Below are positions 7,433 to 13,393 of a DNA stretch of 14,689 bases, one piece after another. The number at the start of each line of letters is the position of its first letter. Positions within the stretch are counted from its first letter, which is position 1. Both the position numbers and the translations under genes were made by a program. Under the pieces are notes generated by a model that ran no database searches, was not told the origin of the DNA, and saw nothing but the letters and a program-made list of their open reading frames with translations. The stretch is from CAYRKQ01 sp964621845 (GTDB taxonomy: Bacteria > Patescibacteriota > Saccharimonadia > Saccharimonadales > UBA7683), in contig CAZUOL010000067.1 of assembly GCA_964621845.1 (NCBI GenBank), positions 1 to 14,689 on the forward strand, given 5' to 3'.

Positions 7433-7972
7433 CTACTGCTCAAGAAACACTTTCAGCTCAGCCAAAGGGCGAATGATACGATAGACCTTTTCGTAATCTG
7501 TTTCGTTCAGTTCGGCACGCGTCACTTTATAGCCATCCGGGATAAAAATAGAGTCCCAACCAAAGCCATTACCCCCAGTCGGTTTTTCTGTAATAGTACC
7601 GCGTAATTCGCCAGCAATATAGTGCTCATTTTCGCCATCAAAATAACCAAACATGCACCTGCCCACCGCTTTTCTATCTCCGCCGTCTGCCAAGCGGCAA
7701 AGCTGCTCGCTTGAAAGCTCCTCTAAAAACCATTTAATAAGCGGGCCTGGTAACCTGCCTAAATTAGAAAATTCTAAAGAAACGTCCTCCACCAGAACAG
7801 GACGCTGAACCTGCTTAAAAGCCTCTCGTACTTTGTGGTGCACCACTTCTTTCAGATCTAGTGATTGTATTTCACTGAGATCAAGCTTCACATGCTCGAG
7901 ATCTACGCCTAAGTACTTGGCGAGATATTTGGCCTTCCCCGCATTACCCGTAATAAAAACCGGTGTTTTCAT
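7433..7972 (-). CDS. HAM1/ITPA-type non-canonical purine NTP pyrophosphatase-like protein
   Basis: The family hydrolyses ITP, dITP and XTP to monophosphate and PPi and so cleans the nucleotide pool. The 179 residues show TGNAGK (8-13, the triphosphate/metal loop at the N-terminus), VEDVSLEFSNLGRLPGPLIKWFLE (61-84, the metal-binding E-D and the LPGP-IKWF signature) and GFGWDSIFIPDG (136-147). The wording is closer to eukaryotic/archaeal ITPA than to E. coli RdgB. Oddity: the C-terminal base-recognition motif, normally KN..SHR, aligns without gaps to YEKVYRI (160-166), so Ser-His-Arg is lost. Substrate choice may therefore differ, or the protein may have another house-cleaning target. The start overlaps the aldehyde dehydrogenase stop by 1 nt (TAATG), showing a two-gene operon with coupled translation. 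Confidence 0.88.
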   Translation of the reverse strand: MKTPVFITGNAGKAKYLAKYLGVDLEHVKLDLSEIQSLDLKEVVHHKVREAFKQVQRPVLVEDVSLEFSNLGRLPGPLIKWFLEELSSEQLCRLADGGDRKAVGRCMFGYFDGENEHYIAGELRGTITEKPTGGNGFGWDSIFIPDGYKVTRAELNETDYEKVYRIIRPLAELKVFLEQ

Positions 7973-9345
7973 TATTTTTCTTCAGCGATTACTTTGATTT
8001 GGCATACTTCGTGGAATCCGACCGTGCCTTGTGAGCGTCCGTTGCCTGAGTTTTTGTAGCCGCCAAACGGCGTTTTGGGGCTAAAATACCATGCGTTGTT
8101 GTGTGCAATGTTACCTGCCTGAATTTGTCGCGCTACCCGTCGATATTTTTCAATATCTTCAGTGAAGATGTAGGCGCCTAATCCGTATTCCGTATCGTTA
8201 GCCAAGCGAACTGCTTCCTCTTCTGTCTCAAATGTGACGACTGGTAAAACTGGTCCGAAAACTTCTTCATGCCATACGCGCATGTCTGGTGTGATGTCAG
8301 TAAGTAACGTTACTTCATAATAGGCACCCTGCAGGTCTTCAGGCTGCTTGCCACCAACAACAATTTCAGCACCTTTTTCTAGCGCATCTGCTACTTGCTC
8401 CTGAAGTTTTTCTAGCTGTCGTTTCGCTACAAGCGGACCAAGTTTCGTATCATCTTCAAGCTGATCACCCACCTTTGTTTTGCCGGCATAGTCTTTGACC
8501 GCTTTGAGCACTTCTTCATACTTACTTTTATGTACGATCGCACGTTTGAGTCCGTCACAGTATTGTCCCGTGTTATCGAATCTCGCCATGGTAAGCATAT
8601 CGATAGTTCGTGCAACATCCGCATCTTCGAACACGATACCAGGAGCTGATCCGCCCATTTCTGTGAGTACAGGAATTGATTGCTCAGAAACAGTCTCTGT
8701 AATGCGCTGTCCTGTCTTGGTACTGCCTGTGAAAAGAATCATATCAACGTCTTGACGAACTAGCATCTCACCGACAGCGCCGTCACCAACAATCGGTACC
8801 AGCACGCCTTCAGGTAAGTCTGACTTGGCAACTAACTCTGAAATTAACTGCGTGAATAGTGCTATCTCTTCAGACGGTTTCATCACAACCGTATTCCCTG
8901 CTATAAGTGGCTGACCTATCTGAAATGAAATGTTGTTGAACGGAAAGTTCCATGGAGTAATCGCGGCAATCACGCCTCGCGGTTCAAAAGTCTGTATGTG
9001 CTTTTCGGTATCATTTTCAAAGACTACGCTTGGTGCCAGCGCAGCTTCAGCTTGTTGCATATAGTCTTCAAACTCACTGAATGTTTGAGTAATAGAATCT
9101 CGTGATGAACTAATGGGCTTCCCCATCTCTTTGCTCATCGTTTGTGCAATATCTTCAAGGTTGTCTTCACACACCCTGAGGAAGCTGCGAATCTTTTCAC
9201 ATCGTTCTTGCAACGACAAGTCAGACCACGCAGGTTGCGCTTTTCGTGCCATTGCTACTGCGTCAGCAACATCAGTTTGTGAAGCAGCTTCAACTTCACC
9301 AATAACTTCATAATTTCTTCCGGGGTTCGTAGATACTATTTTCAT
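7972..9345 (-). CDS. NAD(P)-dependent aldehyde dehydrogenase, succinate-semialdehyde dehydrogenase-like
   Basis: Oxidises an aldehyde to the acid with NAD(P)+. The 457 residues are full length for the short GabD/Sad group. Seen motifs: oxyanion-hole Asn in ITPWNFPF (N133), nucleotide-binding Lys in VMKPSEE (K156), the Rossmann turn FTGSTKTG (205-212), general base E229 in LTEMGGSAP, nucleophile C263 in FDNTGQYCDGLKR, and E361 in EEVFGPVLPVV. The C-terminal substrate loop is NNAWYFSPKTPFGGYKNSGNGRSQG. The usual ELGGK motif reads EMGGS, so the conserved Lys is replaced. All catalytic residues are present, so an active enzyme is likely. The exact substrate cannot be read; succinate semialdehyde is a guess from the family. 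There is no Shine-Dalgarno sequence; a -10 box 6 nt before the ATG suggests a leaderless mRNA. It is followed by the coupled pyrophosphatase gene. Confidence 0.93.
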   Translation of the reverse strand: MKIVSTNPGRNYEVIGEVEAASQTDVADAVAMARKAQPAWSDLSLQERCEKIRSFLRVCEDNLEDIAQTMSKEMGKPISSSRDSITQTFSEFEDYMQQAEAALAPSVVFENDTEKHIQTFEPRGVIAAITPWNFPFNNISFQIGQPLIAGNTVVMKPSEEIALFTQLISELVAKSDLPEGVLVPIVGDGAVGEMLVRQDVDMILFTGSTKTGQRITETVSEQSIPVLTEMGGSAPGIVFEDADVARTIDMLTMARFDNTGQYCDGLKRAIVHKSKYEEVLKAVKDYAGKTKVGDQLEDDTKLGPLVAKRQLEKLQEQVADALEKGAEIVVGGKQPEDLQGAYYEVTLLTDITPDMRVWHEEVFGPVLPVVTFETEEEAVRLANDTEYGLGAYIFTEDIEKYRRVARQIQAGNIAHNNAWYFSPKTPFGGYKNSGNGRSQGTVGFHEVCQIKVIAEEK

Positions 9346-9351
9346 ATTCTG

Positions 9352-9357
9352 ATTCTA
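9352..9357 (-). promoter_or_regulatory. -10 box of the aldehyde dehydrogenase operon (leaderless type)
   Basis: On the minus strand TAGAAT stands 6 nt before the ATG (9343-9345). No convincing -35 exists (TAGTAT at 17 bp). The region that should hold the -35 is occupied by the -10 box of the divergent ychF promoter. Confidence 0.45.
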
Positions 9358-9370
9358 ACCTGTTATCTGT

Positions 9371-9376
9371 TAAAAT
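9371..9376 (+). promoter_or_regulatory. -10 box of ychF (leaderless type)
   Basis: TAAAAT, then 7 nt, then ATG at 9384. It matches TATAAT in 5 of 6 positions. A -35 at the expected distance (about 9347-9353) is weak and overlaps the opposite promoter's -10 box. No Shine-Dalgarno sequence precedes ychF. Confidence 0.5.
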
Positions 9377-9383
9377 ACTACAG

Positions 9384-10484
9384 ATGAGTTTGAGCATTGG
9401 TATTGTTGGATTGCCGAATGTCGGGAAATCGACACTATTTAATGCGCTCACAAAAAACGATATTTTAGCCGCTAACTATCCTTTTGCCACCATAGAACCG
9501 AATACTGGCATCGTGCCAGTCCCCGATGAACGGCTGCAAAAACTTTCTGAGCTATATAGCAACGCGCCCATTGTGCCCGCAACCGTCACGTTTTTAGACA
9601 TTGCCGGTTTGGTAAAAGGTGCTAGTCAGGGTGAGGGCCTGGGCAACCAATTCCTTGCCAACATTCGAGAATGTTCTGCCATTGTGCATATCGTTCGCGC
9701 CTTTGAGAACAACGATATTGTTCACGTGCATGAACGCGTTCACCCTGAAGAAGATATTTCCATCATTAACACCGAACTCATGCTTGCAGATTTACAAACG
9801 GTTGAAAAAAGCCTGCCTCGTTTTGAAAAAGAAGCCAAAGCGAACCCCAAGGCTCGTGGGCTAGTGACACTACTTCAAGATATAAAAGCCCTGCTTGAAG
9901 CTGGTGACAGCACGGGCATTCAAACTCTTTCTGAAAAGCTCGATACCGAATCAGAAGAAGCTAAAACACTTCGCAGTCTGCAGCTGATCAGCACCAAACC
10001 AGTTATTTATGTGTTCAATGTTGATGAGGCAGATCTCGCGAACACCGAAAAACAGCAGAAGCTTAGTTCGCTTGTTTCGCCTGCCCAGAGCTTGTTCGTA
10101 AATGCTCAACTTGAAGCCGAATTGAAAGATATGAGCGATGAGGAACAGCGAGAAATGTTAGAAAGTTATGGCCAAAGCGAATCAGGTTTAACACAGGTCA
10201 TCCAAGCTGCATATAAAACGCTCGGTTTGCAAAGTTATCTGACCGCTGGCGAAAAAGAAGTCCGCGCTTGGACCATTAAGCACGGCTCAACCGCCCCACA
10301 AGCTGCTGGCGTCATTCATGGTGACTTTGAGCGTGGCTTTATTGCGGCAGACATCGTCAATTACCATGATCTCATCGCAGCCGGCTCGCTGAGTGCCGCC
10401 AAAACGGCTGGCAAGGTTCGCACTGAAGGTAAGACCTACATTATGCAGCCAGATGACGTGGTTGAATTCAAATTCAACGTCTAA
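9384..10484 (+). CDS. ychF: YchF/OLA1-family ribosome-associated ATPase
   Basis: A universally conserved Obg-family P-loop protein that prefers ATP over GTP and binds ribosomes; it is linked to stress and redox responses. The 366 residues match the family length. Seen: P-loop GLPNVGKST (9-17), switch I region with YPFATIEPN (32-40), G3 motif DIAGLVKGASQGEGLGNQFL (starting about residue 72), the altered G4 motif FNVDEADL in place of NKxD that explains ATP preference, a central coiled-coil arm (about 130-200), and the C-terminal TGS domain with RAWTIKHGSTAPQAAGVIHGDFERGFIAADI and the closing YIMQPDDVVEFKFNV. Start ATG 9384 fits the family N-terminus exactly. It is monocistronic, divergent from the aldehyde dehydrogenase operon (38 bp apart) and convergent with the next gene (9 bp between stops). 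Confidence 0.97.
   Translation: MSLSIGIVGLPNVGKSTLFNALTKNDILAANYPFATIEPNTGIVPVPDERLQKLSELYSNAPIVPATVTFLDIAGLVKGASQGEGLGNQFLANIRECSAIVHIVRAFENNDIVHVHERVHPEEDISIINTELMLADLQTVEKSLPRFEKEAKANPKARGLVTLLQDIKALLEAGDSTGIQTLSEKLDTESEEAKTLRSLQLISTKPVIYVFNVDEADLANTEKQQKLSSLVSPAQSLFVNAQLEAELKDMSDEEQREMLESYGQSESGLTQVIQAAYKTLGLQSYLTAGEKEVRAWTIKHGSTAPQAAGVIHGDFERGFIAADIVNYHDLIAAGSLSAAKTAGKVRTEGKTYIMQPDDVVEFKFNV
10461..10478. repeat. Perfect palindrome in the last codons of ychF (possible shared terminator stem)
   Basis: GTTGAATT, a 2-nt centre (CA), then AATTCAAC. It lies across the codons for VEFKFN, just before the convergent stops of ychF and the 129-residue membrane protein gene. It is AT-rich and has no T-run after it, so terminator function is only a possibility. 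The base pattern may simply reflect the coded peptide. Confidence 0.35.
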
Positions 10485-10493
10485 ATTATATGC

Positions 10494-10883
10494 CTATTCG
10501 ACTTCGTATTTTAGTCCGTTGTCCTTAAAAAATTGCTTCATCGCATTGTTGTAATACGGCTCGAATTCAGGCGTTATACACTGTGATTCAATGAGTAACT
10601 TTATACGCTTTGCCTCGTCTTTCGTAAAAGGTTCTCCTTGTTCTACAGCCCTATTGGCCAACCATGCATCCTTCTTTTCGTTTGCTTGGTTACAATAGTA
10701 ATCTATACCATTAAAACTGAGTGCAAATCGTATTGCCCTATCGGTACCGTTCTTATATTCATGATAGGCAAACCCCGCTAGACTTACCACAGTTAAAACA
10801 ATAATGCCGAGTACGATATTTAATGCCACCGATATTCTGAATGGTGTCACTAACTTTTTGTCTACCGACTTCTTTACTGCCAT
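10494..10883 (-). CDS. Small membrane protein of unknown function
   Basis: A 129-residue protein with a lysine-rich N-terminus (about 1-12), one membrane helix (about 18-40, NIVLGIIVLTVVSLAGFAY) and a helical, charged C-terminal domain of about 85 residues with two cysteines (C64 and C102) that could bond outside the membrane. I recognise no family. The plan (basic head, one helix, helical outer domain with two Cys) resembles the first protein of the pilus operon, although I see no clear sequence similarity. An AAGGAG lies 6 nt before the ATG, and an extended -10 element lies further upstream, so it has its own promoter and a short leader. It faces ychF tail to tail with 9 bp between the genes. 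Confidence 0.75.
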   Translation of the reverse strand: MAVKKSVDKKLVTPFRISVALNIVLGIIVLTVVSLAGFAYHEYKNGTDRAIRFALSFNGIDYYCNQANEKKDAWLANRAVEQGEPFTKDEAKRIKLLIESQCITPEFEPYYNNAMKQFFKDNGLKYEVE

Positions 10884-10917
10884 ACCAAACTCCTTATGTA
10901 TTTAAGTTAGCTCATCA

Positions 10918-10926
10918 AGTATAGCA
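10918..10926 (-). promoter_or_regulatory. Extended -10 promoter of the 129-residue membrane protein gene
   Basis: The minus strand reads TGCTATACT (TGn plus a TATAAT-like hexamer), about 35 nt before the ATG. The -35 region is weak, as allowed for extended -10 promoters. The predicted leader of about 28 nt holds the AAGGAG ribosome binding site at 10890-10895. Confidence 0.5.
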
Positions 10927-11232
10927 TCCACCATCACTTATTTGCATCTTCTGCTACCGCCATTCAGTCAGTACCCGAGCAGCTGGAGTTTCTTTTTGGT
11001 GAATTAAGGCATGACTCGTCTTGAGCAAATAGTTAGTTTAGTAGTGAAAGACTGCTTGTCATTGTCATGCCGCATCAAAAAGAAATGGAAGATGCTTCGA
11101 GTATTGGATGTCATGGTGGGGAGTTTTTGCTATCTTTTTGCTCTCAGAAAGTAGTGAAAAAGTTAACAGGCTTCGCTTGGATGAATAAGACTGGATTCCC
11201 GATCGGGGTCGGGAATGACGAAGAAGCCTACT
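10927..11232. other. Intergenic spacer without a credible gene; repeat-like sequence
   Basis: About 300 bp between two minus-strand genes. An open frame on the plus strand (11067-11297) has no family features and runs antisense into the PH-domain gene, so I reject it. Visible structure: an inverted repeat GGCATGAC (11008-11015) / GTCATGCC (11064-11071), a direct repeat GTAGTGAAA (11041-11049 and 11151-11159), and the ATTCCC...GGGAAT palindrome near the right end. Together these suggest an old inserted repeat element rather than a gene. Confidence 0.5.
11169..11228. repeat. dRS3-like palindromic element
   Basis: The core is ATTCCCGA (11195-11202) and TCGGGAAT (11209-11216), an 8-bp perfect inverted repeat. 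Its centre contains a second, nested palindrome, CCCGATCGGG. The outer flanks GGCTTC (11169-11174) and GAAGCC (11223-11228) are also complementary. The form CTGGATTCCCG...CGGGAATGACG is a well-known shape of dispersed repeats, for example Neisseria dRS3 (ATTCCC-N8-GGGAAT), but the centre here has 10 instead of 8 bases. It lies 17 bp after the stop of the PH-domain gene and could also fold as a transcript end. Copy number in the genome is not visible from this window. Confidence 0.6.
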
Positions 11233-11835
11233 TCAATTTCGAGAAAGGTTACCTACAAAGCGAGCTGCTCTTTGCCATCGTGCCACTCTATCTGTAATGT
11301 GCCTCGGCACCTGTAGCGGTTGTGCCGATGCCTCACGCATATGTTCTAGCACATTACGCGTTTCTTCTTGTCGCTGTAACGTAGGCGCCTCCATAATCGT
11401 TTGGTATTCCCCGGAGCGTTTGTAACCGTATTTTTTTGTATCAGCCTTGGTTGCCGGGCGAAGCTCAAACATTTTATCTTGCACAAACTCCACCAACATG
11501 CGCAGTTCGGTTCTATACCATGATTTAAATAGGATGTCCTTGCCCATCACGTAAAACTTTGCTGAACCAAGCACCATTTGCTGAGAAAAGGTGACCTCGT
11601 TGATCGATTCGTATCGCACATCCTCGTAAGAAAGATGCATCCACTTTTTATCAACAAGCAAGAGACGCTGTGAAGTGACGGCAAGCAGCACCGTTGCGCC
11701 GTTAGCAAACCCTGAAATCACACCAAGCACCTGCTCGCCAGACATCAATAGACGTGGCAATTCTGCCATCTCCATTCGAGTAAAGAAGCTGAGCCTGCTT
11801 AAACGACCTGGGTATCGCACCATTCGTTTTACCAT
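11233..11835 (-). CDS. Bacterial PH-domain protein (YokE/bPH_3-like)
   Basis: A 200-residue, probably cytoplasmic protein without a signal or membrane helix. Residues about 25-120 follow the bacterial pleckstrin-homology pattern: LPRLLMSGEQVLGVISG, then ATVLLAVTSQRLLLVDKKW, a SYEDV..ESINEVTF strand pair and a closing helix TELRMLVEFVQDKM. The core LLAVTSQRLLLVDK...YEDI is typical of the YokE-like PH family. The C-terminal 75 residues are charged and helical, with no assigned function. ATG 11835 is chosen over GTG 11838 because an AGGAGG (11841-11846) stands 5 nt before it. The gene is divergent from the CRP/FNR-type regulator and shares an operator region with it, so it is likely a regulatory target. 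Its biochemical role is unknown. Confidence 0.75.
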   Translation of the reverse strand: MVKRMVRYPGRLSRLSFFTRMEMAELPRLLMSGEQVLGVISGFANGATVLLAVTSQRLLLVDKKWMHLSYEDVRYESINEVTFSQQMVLGSAKFYVMGKDILFKSWYRTELRMLVEFVQDKMFELRPATKADTKKYGYKRSGEYQTIMEAPTLQRQEETRNVLEHMREASAQPLQVPRHITDRVARWQRAARFVGNLSRN

Positions 11836-11861
11836 CACTGCCTCCTTTCATTAGCACCTTT

Positions 11862-11867
11862 AGTGTA
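11862..11867 (-). promoter_or_regulatory. Candidate -10 box of the PH-domain gene
   Basis: The minus strand reads TACACT, about 27 nt before the ATG. There is no recognisable -35, which would fit an activator-dependent promoter. The operator centre lies about 65 bp upstream of the predicted transcription start, close to the class I activator position known for CRP. Confidence 0.35.
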
Positions 11868-11903
11868 CCGCCACGTCTCGACAATTTCTGTATGAAAACG
11901 CAC

Positions 11904-11937
11904 ATATAGTGTGTGACTTTGCTCACAAACACTATAT
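11904..11937. promoter_or_regulatory. CRP/FNR-type operator, perfect TGTGA-N6-TCACA inside a wider palindrome
   Basis: TGTGA (11912-11916), 6 nt, TCACA (11923-11927) is the exact CRP half-site pair with consensus spacing. Outside it ATATAGTG (11904-11911) and CACTATAT (11930-11937) form a further 8-bp inverted repeat. The outer arms are centred 1 bp to the right because of two extra bases on the right side. It lies between the PH-domain gene and the regulator gene, just upstream of the regulator's -35 box. Confidence 0.8.
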
Positions 11938-11940
11938 GCA

Positions 11941-11969
11941 TTGCCAAGAGGTAGTCAAGGTGTCATAAT
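11941..11969 (+). promoter_or_regulatory. Promoter of the CRP/FNR-family regulator gene (leaderless type)
   Basis: -35 TTGCCA (11941-11946), a 17-bp spacer, -10 CATAAT (11964-11969), then 6 nt to ATG 11976. Both hexamers match the consensus in 5 of 6 positions. The operator ends 3 bp before the -35 box. Confidence 0.7.
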
Positions 11970-11975
11970 GAATAC

Positions 11976-12623
11976 ATGTTAGCCGACAAAGCAGCCCACC
12001 AGCAATTACTCGAGTTTTTCAAAACGGGCACGACACTACGGTACAAAAAAGGTGAAGCCATTATCCGCCCCGGGGACGAACCTCGGGGTGTTTATTATAT
12101 AGGCGAGGGATTTGTAAAAGCCTACGCAATCACCAAATACGGGGAGGAAAACAACTTAATCATGCGTGAAAGCGATGACATCTTCCCGCTTATTTGGGTC
12201 TTCACGGGTGAACATCGCGACATCACCTACGAGGCAATGAGCGAAACGATTCTGTACCGTGTTGCCAAAAGTGATTTTCTCGCTTTTCTAAAACAGAACG
12301 AGCACGCCGTTGCTGCAATATTAGATATGGCAATAGAAGCCTATCGCTTGCATTCCGAACGTGTTATGAACCTGGAATACCGCACTGTCCGTGAACGAAT
12401 CGCCATGTTCTTACTCACCCACGCTGAACGGTTTGGCAAAAAAACCAAAGGTGGGATCACCATAATGGCACCTGTCAGGCGCCAAGATATTGCCAGCTCC
12501 ATTAATGCCTCACGCGAAACTGCAAGCCGAGAGCTTTCTCACCTCGCCCAAAAAGGCTACATCAACCTCAACGGTACCGAAATTGAAATCTGCAAACCCG
12601 AAGAGCTCCGTGAACTCCTTTAA
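11976..12623 (+). CDS. CRP/FNR-family transcriptional regulator
   Basis: A 215-residue cytoplasmic DNA-binding protein. An N-terminal cyclic-nucleotide-binding-type beta barrel (about 15-105, with YKKGEAIIRPGDEPRGVYYIGEGFVKAY), a long dimer helix (about 105-135) and a C-terminal winged helix (about 137-210) are clear. The recognition helix reads SINASRETASRELSHL. R180, E181 and R185 correspond to the E. coli CRP residues that read TGTGA, and even the numbering agrees. Effector: the phosphate-binding cassette of CRP (GE-A/L.....R-A) is not visible at the expected place (65-90), so cAMP binding is doubtful. The N-terminal iron-sulfur cysteines of FNR are also absent (only Cys near the end, about 206). 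A perfect TGTGA-N6-TCACA site stands upstream of its own promoter, so autoregulation and control of the divergent PH gene are likely. The stop shares 4 bp with the convergent tlyA stop. Confidence 0.93.
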   Translation: MLADKAAHQQLLEFFKTGTTLRYKKGEAIIRPGDEPRGVYYIGEGFVKAYAITKYGEENNLIMRESDDIFPLIWVFTGEHRDITYEAMSETILYRVAKSDFLAFLKQNEHAVAAILDMAIEAYRLHSERVMNLEYRTVRERIAMFLLTHAERFGKKTKGGITIMAPVRRQDIASSINASRETASRELSHLAQKGYINLNGTEIEICKPEELRELL

Positions 12624-13393
12624 ACCGTAAGGAGATAAAAACGTTCGATGTTGCCTTTTTCACCAGCCACAGAGCTATCTGATTTCTTGAGAATAACAAA
12701 ACCATTATCTTTGAGCCATAGTTCAAAGTTCTGCAGGATGTCACGTCGCTGAGCGCTATTTTTAACCACCCCTTTGTTCAATTGGCTCTTTCCCGCCTCA
12801 AATTGAGGTTTACACATTGCTACGAGCTCCGTACGGGGCTGCATTAAGGTACGTATGTGTGGTAAAACATTCTTTAAACTGATGAATGAAACATCCACAA
12901 CAATTATGTCCGGAGCAGAATGGAGATAGAAGACTGAGGACTCAAGATTCTGTTCTTTCTCCGATCTTCGATCTTCTTTCTTCAATCTGACATCTCTGAT
13001 GTCTGTTTTTTCGTGCAGTTCTACACGCTCATCTACACGCAGCTTTGCGTGCAGCTGATCAGTGCCAACATCTACTGCGATGACCTTTTGGGCACCGTGC
13101 TGCAAAGCAAAATCAGTGAAACCACCGGTGCTTGAGCCAACATCAAGTACTACTTTATTCTTAAAATCGAGACCGAGCGTCTTGGTAACCGAAGCAAGCT
13201 TCAGCGCTGCTCTAGAAACATACTGTTCTTTGACCCCAAATTCAATAGGGGCATCTTCAGATACAAAATAACCAGGTTTTTTTATAATTCTACCGTCAAC
13301 CTTTACTTGGCCAAGGCGTATATAACTTTCAGCCTGAGATCGTGTCAAAGTATGCCCGTTCCTCACTAAGAGGTGATCAAGCCTGATTTTCAT
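12620..13393 (-). CDS. tlyA: TlyA-family rRNA 2'-O-methyltransferase (S4 plus FtsJ-like domains)
   Basis: TlyA methylates cytidine 2'-OH groups in 16S and, in some species, 23S rRNA; older annotations call it hemolysin. The 257 residues show an N-terminal S4 RNA-binding domain (MKIRLDHLLVRNGHTLTRSQA..., about 1-50), the linker YVSRAALKL (59-67), SAM motif VLDVGSSTGGFTD (82-94), VDVGTDQLH (107-115), DVSFISL (167-173), CKPQFE (194-199) and the closing GNIERFYL (248-254). K65, D167, K195 and E250 fit the K-D-K-E catalytic set. Oddity: a charged insert of about 20 residues (about 138-159, KKEDRRSEKEQNLESSV) lies before PDIIVVDVSF and carries a tandem GAAGATC repeat in the DNA. The ATG is 9 nt after a GGAAGG and overlaps the NUDIX gene by 17 nt. 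It is last in the operon and converges with the regulator gene. Confidence 0.93.
   Translation of the reverse strand: MKIRLDHLLVRNGHTLTRSQAESYIRLGQVKVDGRIIKKPGYFVSEDAPIEFGVKEQYVSRAALKLASVTKTLGLDFKNKVVLDVGSSTGGFTDFALQHGAQKVIAVDVGTDQLHAKLRVDERVELHEKTDIRDVRLKKEDRRSEKEQNLESSVFYLHSAPDIIVVDVSFISLKNVLPHIRTLMQPRTELVAMCKPQFEAGKSQLNKGVVKNSAQRRDILQNFELWLKDNGFVILKKSDSSVAGEKGNIERFYLLTV

Noticed and set aside
11067..11297. 76-codon plus-strand frame between the 129-residue membrane protein gene and the PH-domain gene
   Set aside because: It crosses the palindromic repeat, has no family features, no ribosome binding site, and ends antisense inside the PH-domain gene.
11702..11947. 81-codon minus-strand frame over the regulator/PH intergenic region
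   Set aside because: It runs through the operator and overlaps the well-supported PH-domain gene in another frame; the composition is not protein-like.
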